Below are positions 57,360 to 64,000 of a DNA stretch of 64,000 nucleotides, piece by piece. The stretch comes from Hemileia vastatrix (taxonomy: Eukaryota; Basidiomycota; Pucciniomycetes; Pucciniales; Zaghouaniaceae), in assembly GCA_030280995.1 (NCBI GenBank), contig JASXTE010000008.1:2561001-2625000 (forward strand), given 5' to 3'. Each line of letters opens with the position of its first letter. The stretch's first letter is position 1. Both the position numbers and the translations under genes were made by a program. Under the pieces are notes generated by a model, which searched no databases, was not told the DNA's origin, and was given only the letters and a program-made list of their open reading frames with translations.

Positions 57360-57834
57360 ATTCCAAGGAGTTGATGGCAGTGATACATCGTTTGGTATAA
57401 GTGTTAACTGAACCATACCCTAAATCAAAGACATTTTCTAAACGTTTCAAAGCGGCTCCATTACCATTTGAACCCAAACGGCATAGTGTGATGGCCAATT
57501 GAATTGAAGGATGTCGTTGTTCTTTTTGAGAATTATTGTGAAATATGGGATGATCCTGAATAAGCTCAAGCAATTTAAGGAAAAATTCCTGAGAAGTCCT
57601 GAACAGCTGTCTAAAACTGGGTGTAGATAGGTTAAGAAGTGTTTGGATGGTGTACTTGGGGGTATGAAGTACTTGAGGCTTTCTGGGAAGAAGGTAACGT
57701 TTCCTGGCCATTTTTGATAAAACGACAAAATCTTCTTCTAGATCAGAATCGGAATCAGAGTCCAAGAGCAGTTCAAGCGCCATGAAAGTCATTGCTTTAT
57801 GTAATTTATCACGATTTGAAAGTGAGGAAGGCAT
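57360..57834 (-). pseudogene. Harbinger-type nuclease, N-terminal fragment (copy 2)
   Basis: ATG at 57834; about 158 codons closely match copy 1 (PRKPQVLHTPKYTIQTLLNL, GSNGNGAALKRLENVFDLGY) and end at INSLES. Downstream sequence is the G-rich tract. All three catalytic acidic residues lie beyond the break, so no nuclease can be made. The junction sits on ATTCCAAGGAG, which occurs at both corresponding places in copy 1. Confidence 0.88.
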
Positions 57835-58141
57835 GACTCTTATATGATATGATATGAAGATGTAAGTGATGTACGATGTTTTGAGTTATGAAGTGTTATT
57901 CTGCGGAGTGCTGCGTATGAATGGGATGATGCTGACAAATCAGTGAAATGGGACTTGATGGTGAAATCAGCACTTTTGGTTGAGAAAGTGCGGATTTGAG
58001 TGAAATAAGTGACTTATTTCATTTTGAAATCCACCAGTATTGGGGCAAGTGTGTTTTGGAAATCCGCACTTATTTAAGTGCGGATTTGGTCAAATTTAAG
58101 TGCGGATATGTAAGTGCAGATTTGCCAGAACTGACACCCCC

Positions 58142-58829
58142 TAATATTGATTTCAAAAAAATGGAAGATTTATGTGATCCTGATGGTTTAAATACTGAAA
58201 TTCTTTTCTCAAAAAAGAAAACAGATCACCCTAAATCCAATCTTATCTGAATGCTCATGAGATTAATGATCCCAAGTGACCACTGCCATTCTTCATGGGT
58301 ATCTCTTATATCATCTTCACTTTATCTAACCACACATGAATTCAGCCAGCTTCCATCACATCAAATCATTAACTCAGATTGTCCAATTGAATGTGGTCTT
58401 CAGCTTCTAGCTCACCTTTCAAATCTGAAGAGTCCAATTCCTGATGGCTTAGAAGTTGGTCCCACTGCACTTCAAACCCGTGATATATCAATGTCAACTC
58501 TTCTTCTAATCGGAACTATTATCATTCTTAAATCAAAATATTGTGCTGCAACAATATCAAGTGGCAAGACTAGCAAAACTCAACAATCAAGTCAGAAAAA
58601 TGAAAATACTGAACTGACTATAATGAGACAGAAACAAAAGGCTGCACTAAACAAGATAAATTCTGAATACTCCCACCACCGATATCAATCTTTCACATTC
58701 TATATAATCAATGGTGTCCGTGGTTTATTTCTGAGCTCTCAAGATCATAGATTGGCTTCAGCAGCTGATTGCTTGGAGGTAATATCAGAAATTAAGTTTC
58801 TTAATTTACATGAAAAAAAAATCATGTGA
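58142..58829 (+). pseudogene. 3' part of the gene started at 52573, possible Ulp1/C48-like protease remnant
   Basis: Directly after the Harbinger-like element the frame continues IDFKKMEDLCDPDGLNTEIL to a TGA at 58248. The same frame then reads SDHCHSSWVSLISSSL and INSDCPIECGLQLLAHLSNL, then a basic helical tail to 58829. A His followed by a Cys-Gly block (ECGLQLLA) loosely resembles Ulp1-type peptidases found with CACTA elements, but the Asp is not clear and a frame change near 58240 is possible. Removing copy 2 and one TAATA restores the frame across the insertion. The family call is weak. Confidence 0.4.
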
Positions 58830-59437
58830 TGGAAGAAATAATTTGGAAAAATTTAAATAAGTATATTTTAACATTAATAAAACCTTTTATAGGCAAGTGT
58901 GATCCATTTCCTTTAAAATTTGATACCCCAAGTCCTCTGGTATGGTAAGGTAAACTCTTACAGTCGCCTTGCTGTAAGCAGAATCCGGAGGAGATATGTG
59001 GATTTAGTGGAAAACCCCGTCCTTCCAATAAAAATAACAAAATGGGAATTCTAAATCACTAAGCTGACCAATCTACTTGGATCTGATTGATGAAAATAAT
59101 GAAACTCTAAAATAATTAACGCTTATTGAGATTTAAAGAAAGTGGCTGTTGAGAAAGAAATACTGATTACAACAATTAAGGTGTACCAGTGAAAGATCTG
59201 AAAAGATTGACTTTTATGTTTTTATAATATTTGAGTTTTTTATGAGACAGCAATAATCAAGTCCCAGTGGTGAAGACCTTTCTAAAGATACCCTATATGA
59301 AGTGTGATTTAAATTGTTGAATTGTATTTCTAAAATGTTATGTAAAAAATAATAAATGTTATAAGGGTATTATAACTTATTTAATTTGTTGAGTAATAAA
59401 CAATGAGACTGTGGTGGTTAATGATTAAGCTGTATGA
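58830..59437. other. AT-rich gap, no gene seen
   Basis: No open frame or repeat recognised between the gene remnant and the LTR of gypsy B. Confidence 0.55.
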
Positions 59438-60065
59438 TGTATCCCCCCCCTCAATTTCGAGTTTGAGAAGCGCTTAAGTATTCCTAGTCACGTGCCTAAG
59501 TTTTCCCCTCCAGAGCTCTCCCAGAGTCAATCCGGAGCCCGTACGGAGCCGAAGCGGAGTCCGAACGGAGTCTGTATGGAGTCGAAACGGAGTCCAAGCG
59601 GACTCAATTAGAACCTTTAAAACTATAATAAAAAATCTAGAAAAATTACACATGATAGAACCACTTCCCCTTTACATTCCAAACTAATTTTTTGTAGTCT
59701 GCGCAGCTCTAATCACCCCGTGAAAATTCATCAAAGTTAAGTAATTTCTAAAAACATAAATATTTCTATAAAACTTTAAAATTCATTTAAAAATATAATA
59801 AAAATAGTAAAAATTCTGGGAAAATTTCCCAAGGTTCTTGAGTGACTTGACTTGATACTTATAGACTCTTCAGACCGTAAAAATAAGTTTTCTCCGTAAA
59901 ATAAATTGTTTTTGTGTAGGCATTTTCTCTTGACCAATTTCTTCATATTTTAAACTCCAATAAATTAAATAAAACCCTTTTATAAAATATAATAACGCCA
60001 ATCTTGCACGCCGTAATAACTCCATTTACATATTTAGGTGCCGTACTAAACTTTAGGCTACCACA
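59438..60065 (-). repeat. 3' LTR of gypsy B
   Basis: Minus-strand start TGTGGTAGCC at 60065 after the polypurine tract; probable end GGGGATACA at 59438 (628 bp). It contains a cluster of alternating ACGGAGTC/GGACTCCG-like words at 59525-59610. The outer end is a best guess. Confidence 0.6.
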
Positions 60066-60091
60066 TCCTCCCTCCAATTGAGAATGTCCCC
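60066..60091 (-). other. Polypurine tract of gypsy B
   Basis: Reads ACATTCTCAATTGGAGGGAG then GA, right before the LTR start TGTGG. Nearly identical to gypsy A at 11463-11484. Confidence 0.75.
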
Positions 60092-60714
60092 ATTCGTAAA
60101 ACTTTGCATAAGTGGTTGAGCAATTCCAAAAGAATTATCCTTTATAATAAAATAATTTGATAAATTTGTTTTAGCTGGTCTTCTTTTAATTCTTTATAGT
60201 AAAAACGTTTTTTCTTCTTCTCTGGCTTGATATAATATAAAATAAAATAATATAAATCTTGTAATGATTCCACTACTGAGAGCAAGGTTTGAATCCCTTC
60301 AGACTCCCATATACCAGTCTTCCTTCTTGTCACAGCATTGAGAGAGTGGATCTTCCTATGAGCCGAATACTCCTGATTCCAACCTCATAGGGCCCCCCAC
60401 TGAGCCGAATTCTATGATTCCAATCTCGCCATAAGGTCCTCCAAGCTTCACACCAAAAAAATGGCCTAAAACTGAGGCACTAAAAAAAATCATTCCCTAA
60501 AATCCAACTACCATCCTAACTTCTGATTCCTTCATCACAATTTGCAAACTTTGCTATACAGCAAACCCATAAAATACTTTTGCCAGGCCTCCAATAATAA
60601 TATTAACTTTAGACCATGTTAAAGCGCCACAAATTTCACCTAATTAACCATTATGCTTTCTTTAGAATCATCACCACCTAAAATTTTAACCTCCTAAAGC
60701 TTATCAGCACCCAA
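60092..60714. other. Unannotated 3' region of gypsy B between LTR and repeat array
   Basis: This is where gypsy A carries antisense gene A. No zinc-cluster frame is seen here on either strand. Some short words such as GAGCCGAAT repeat (60361, 60403). Confidence 0.5.
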
Positions 60715-60737
60715 TTCCAGAAATAATTGAATAACCA

Positions 60738-61560
60738 GTTTAGAGTCTTAGTGGACAGTGATAAATTAAAAGATTGAATTGAGTTATCCAAACAAGATTG
60801 ACATTCCAGTTTAAAGTCTTGGTGGACCAAACATATAATCGATTGCCAGTTTATGGTCTTGGTGGACAAAAGATCATTTAGGTGCATAAATAACTTGATA
60901 AATTCCTAAATAAGACCTAGGCTTGACCAAAGATTGAATAAATTTGATAATCCAGTTTAATGTCATAGTGGACCAAACATTCGATCGACAAGTAATCCAG
61001 TATAAGGCCATAGTGGACCAATGAATGTTGAATTATCCTGCAGATATTAATTTTCCAGTTTAAAGTCATAGTGGACTAAAACAATGAATGAACTACCAGT
61101 TTAAAGTCATGGTGGACCAAACATTTAATCGATAAGAAATCCAGTTTAAGGTCATGGTGGACCCAACAGCTTGATAATAGTCCAGTTTAGGGTCTTGGTG
61201 GACCTAACATTTGATAACACTCCAGTTTAAGGTCTTGGTGGACCTAACATTTGATTGATAAATAAATAAAAAATCCGTCTCCAAAAATATCCATAAAATC
61301 TTGAATCATCCTTGAAATTCAGTTTAAAGTCTTGAAGGACTAACAGCTCCAATATAAAATCTTTAATGAAAGTCTTGAAAATTAGCCAGTTTAAAGTCTT
61401 GGAGGACTAACAGATCCATAATTCGTATAAAACCCTTAAGGAAAGTCTTGAACAGTAGCCAGTTTAAAGTCTTGGAGGACTAACAGCTCCAAAATTCGTA
61501 TAAAAAAAACTTAAAGAACGTCTTGAACAGTAGCCAGTTTAAAGTCTTGGAGGACTAACA
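60738..61560 (-). repeat. Interspersed repeat array of gypsy B (~14 copies)
   Basis: On the + strand CCAGTTTAAAGTCTTGG then AGGAC, or close variants, recur at 40-110 bp intervals from 60738 to 61560, with another at 62287. On the element strand this is the same CAAGACTTTAAACTG motif as in gypsy A. Confidence 0.85.
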
Positions 61561-61679
61561 GATGTCTTGAAGTAAAATCCCATAGGTATTGAGTTCCCCT
61601 AGACCCTGTTTCCTGTCTAAACTAAATGAATAAAACTAAAAAGAATGAAAACTGAAAAATAAAACTAAGAAATATAATA

Positions 61680-61960
61680 ATTTTGGTTTAATTAATTAAT
61701 TTTTTTTTTATTTTATTATTTTATTTTTATTTTTTTATAATTATTTTATTTATTTTATTTTTATTTTTATTTTATTTTTATTATTTTTTATTATTTTTTT
61801 ATTTTTTTTATTTTATTTTTTTTTTGATTTAAATTTAAAATAAAAGATTTTAGAAAAGATAGTTTTGAAATAAAAGTTAAAATTTAATTTTAAAGAAAGA
61901 TAAATGAATGTGAAAAGAAAGATAAAAAAAGTACTAAAAAAAATTTTAAAATAAAATTTT
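61680..61960. repeat. AT simple-sequence tract of gypsy B
   Basis: TTTTATTTTATTT-type repeats, matching the position of the AAATAAAAT tract in gypsy A (8400-8580). Confidence 0.8.
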
Positions 61961-62009
61961 AAAAGATGTCCCCCCGGCCATTTGATGAGCCGTACCCTCA
62001 ACATCATAC

Positions 62010-62421
62010 CCACATCCAAGTGCAACTTGATGTGGTTACACAATTTTGAGAAATTGAAAAGAAAAGAAAATAAATGAAAGTTTTTAGAAGATAATTTTTA
62101 TAATGATGATCACTGGGTGGGCTCCCTCCAATTTATAAAAATGATTAGAGACCACCAGTGAGCATCACCTTTACATTAATTCATAATATATATTAAAGAA
62201 AAGAAATCACAATCTAACATAAAAAATCAAAAACAAAATAAAAAAATCTTGAATCTGGCGTTGAGAGCGGTGTCTCTTGATTCGTTCTAGTTTATAGTCT
62301 TAGTGGACTTCCTAAAATTAAAAGACAAAGCCAGGATTCAACTAGAAACAGGGAAAATTTTGGAAACGAACATTATGGGGTAATTGTGTATAGAGCAGCC
62401 AGCCCATCAATTACCCCCACA
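62010..62421 (-). repeat. Conserved hairpins of gypsy B (types 3, 2 and 1)
   Basis: Type 3 at 62010-62035 (CCACATC with GATGTGG), type 2 at 62108-62167 (GATCACTGGGTGGGCTCCC with an imperfect partner) and type 1 at 62375-62421 (TTACCCCCACA arm with TGGGGTAATTG). The order relative to pol is the same as in gypsy A. Confidence 0.7.
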
Positions 62422-62639
62422 CTTGCCAATATTAAATTAAGAAGGTTCCCCTGTGAACACTTCTTCCAATAAATTTTAAAAAATTTTCCATCACTATCTT
62501 CACCCATATTTTAAGAATTTTAAGTTTTTGAAAATTTCAAAGAAGGTCTTCTAGAATTTCGTTAAGTTTCATCATAGTTTCTTTGCCCATATACAGTGTA
62601 ATGACAGTAAAGCATTTTGATATAAAGAATAAGAAGATA

Positions 62640-62813
62640 GTTTATACTCGTTGCGGAGGAATGCATAAAATTTTGTAGATATCATAGTTTATCCTCGTTG
62701 CAGAGGTCAATAAGATTTTTTTTTTTTTTAAAAAAAATAATAGTTTATCCTCATTGCGGAGGTATAAATTTAATAAAAGTCATTAAAATTGTAGTTTATC
62801 CTCATTTCGGAGT
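62640..62813 (-). repeat. Short repeats GAGGATAAACTAT after pol
   Basis: Four copies of AGTTTATCCTC followed by TTGCGGAGG (variants) on the + strand, near 62640, 62690, 62740 and 62790. Gypsy A has one related AATGAGGATAAACTATGG at 7232. Confidence 0.7.
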
Positions 62814-63999
62814 TAGACTTCGGCACTCCTGGTGCCTCTAGGATAGAACCGTTTTACTTGATCGGCTGCTACCCTCTTCTTTAATACTACTCCATCCAAC
62901 TCTTCTAGCACATATGAACCGCCGGAAACTTGCTCCTTGATTTTATACGGTCCATTCCACCTATCTGCAAACATCTTTCCCCACTGGCTTTCCAAACTCC
63001 TATTATACACCAAGACCATATCACCTGGGTTCAAAGGTCTCCTTAATCGATGTGCCAACCGCTCATCCCAATATCTAACTGATTGATTTCGGATCTTCAT
63101 CATCCGCGAATATGCCTTTTCTAAATATTCTTCTTTCTTTTCTAGCTGCATCATTCTTGCACACAATAATTCTTCAGTAGTTTTGACCGTTCCCCAGTCA
63201 ACTCCAAGATATGATTCAGCTTCTAAATCAACCGGTAAAACTGCTTTCTGTCCAAAAACAAGTTCATAAGGTGAAAATCCAGTCGTCCTTTTGGCAGTGA
63301 TTCGATCAGCAAATAAAACTAAAGGTAAATAGTGCCTCCACTTTTTGGCACTTGTCCCACACATTTTAACTAAAGCATCCTTAATAACTTGATGCCCTCT
63401 TTCCACCATGCCTTCAGCTTCAGGATAATATGGGGTTGCTACCCTAACCTTTGATCCAACTTTCAATACAGCCTCTTTAAACTCTGTCCCAAATTCAGGA
63501 CCTACATCTACCGTTACCAACTTCATCACCCCATACCTATATACCCAATTATTCAAAAAAATTCTGCCACATTTTTGGCAGTTAAATTAATAAGAGGCGC
63601 TGCCTCTACCCAACCAGATAAATCATCTCTGGCCACAATTAAATATTTATACCGTCCCTCTTTTATATGAACGGCATCTAAACTAACTCTTCCAAAGAGC
63701 GTATATTCACCGGTCGCGCGTCCAGGTTCTTTTGGCCTTAAATAACTTTGTCTTTGACATTCTTTGCATGACTGAACGCACTGTTTAACAGCCATCTTCA
63801 TGCCAGGCCACCAAAATCGATCAGAAATTCTTCTAAACATTTCTCCAACGCCTCTATGCCCGAGATCTTCATGCAGTGATTTCAAAACTAATTCTTGCCC
63901 CTTCTGTTGAGTTATAACTACTTGAGGATTTGGATACCTCCTCCTCATTAAACGTCGACCAGATAGGTAAAACGTAGATGACTTCCTCTTGATAGCCAC
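62813..63999 (-). pseudogene. Integrase of gypsy B (one frameshift)
   Basis: The frame enters from the window edge and shows HEDLGHRG, WWPGMKMAVKQ, CKECQRQS (zinc-binding HHCC), then DAVHIKEGRYKYLIVARDD (first catalytic Asp). It changes frame in a run of seven T near 63550 and continues with TVDVGPEFGTEF (second Asp) and PYYPEAEGMVERGH (Glu). The C-terminal part includes ESQWGKMFADRWNGPY and ends FYPRGTRSAEV. All catalytic residues are present. The single-base run change could be real or a sequencing or assembly slip. The protein is clearly homologous to the broken integrase of gypsy A and was used to identify its lesions. Confidence 0.92.
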
Positions 64000-64000
64000 C

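Larger units (their letters stand above)
54052..58141. mobile_element. PIF/Harbinger-like DNA transposon, copy 2 (internally rearranged)
   Basis: Same terminal repeats as copy 1 (GGGGGTGTCAGTTCTGGC) and flanked by TAATA on both sides (54047-54051, 58142-58146). 4090 bp. It keeps an intact Myb-like gene, lacks the TET/JBP-like gene, has a tandem repeat not seen in copy 1 and keeps only the N-terminal part of the nuclease. It could be mobilised only in trans. Confidence 0.9.
59438..64000 (-). mobile_element. Ty3/gypsy element (gypsy B), 3' half, continues beyond window
   Basis: On the minus strand: integrase (63999-62813), short repeats, three hairpins, an AT-rich tract, a repeat array, polypurine tract and LTR. 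The order and several sequences match gypsy A, but nucleotide divergence is high, so it is a related rather than identical family. No antisense zinc-cluster gene was found in its 3' region. Confidence 0.88.

Noticed and set aside
60738..61560. Regular repeats resembling a CRISPR array
   Set aside because: Spacing is irregular (40-110 bp), repeats vary, spacers are not unique, and the context is a eukaryotic retroelement.
61813..62043. Phe-rich minus-strand frame
   Set aside because: Produced by the AT simple-sequence tract of gypsy B.

Overview
This is eukaryotic, AT-rich, transposon-dense DNA with short (46-96 bp) GT..AG introns, branch-point-like CTRAY motifs and fungal-type mobile elements. 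The mix of Ty3/gypsy elements, PIF/Harbinger-like elements with Myb-like partners, a tnp2 (CACTA-type) transposase, an expanded-type SNF2 ATPase and a TET/JBP-like dioxygenase suggests a basidiomycete, most likely a rust fungus (Pucciniales). That placement is inference. No rRNA, tRNA or CRISPR array was seen.

Layout. (1) 1-12562 is an almost complete but decayed Ty3/gypsy retroelement (gypsy A): 5' LTR cut by the window edge, gag-pol with several stops and frameshifts, then an unusual 4.3 kb 3' region. That region holds conserved hairpins, a repeat array and two genes on the opposite strand, each with a six-cysteine zinc cluster. (2) 12563-21436 is mostly gene-free, AT-rich DNA with one MITE and a Tc1/mariner fossil. 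(3) 21437-28010 is a small island of apparent host genes: a 9-exon candidate secreted protein (762 aa) on + and a 6-exon protein of 275 aa on -. (4) 29.1-32.1 kb holds small inverted-repeat elements and a broken Ty1/copia 3' end. (5) 32.99-58.83 kb looks like one large composite region. It has an SNF2-like pseudogene, an unrecognised minus-strand gene X, a tnp2-type transposase, an accessory gene, a ~2 kb array of palindromes and a multi-exon gene with a possible protease-like 3' end. (6) Two related Harbinger-like elements (36461-42819 and 54052-58141) sit inside coding exons of that region, each flanked by a perfect 5-bp target duplication. Copy 1 carries a TET/JBP-like dioxygenase between its Myb-like and nuclease genes; copy 2 lacks it and has lost the nuclease C-terminus. 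(7) 59438-64000 is the 3' part of a second gypsy element (gypsy B) on the minus strand, sharing the hairpins and repeat array of gypsy A.

The most unusual items are: the TET/JBP-like gene inside a Harbinger-type element; spliced or promoter-bearing antisense zinc-cluster genes in a gypsy element; hairpins and repeats conserved between two gypsy elements; and the palindrome array at 49.6-51.6 kb. All exon models were built by eye from splice signals and frame continuity. No database search or computation was run.
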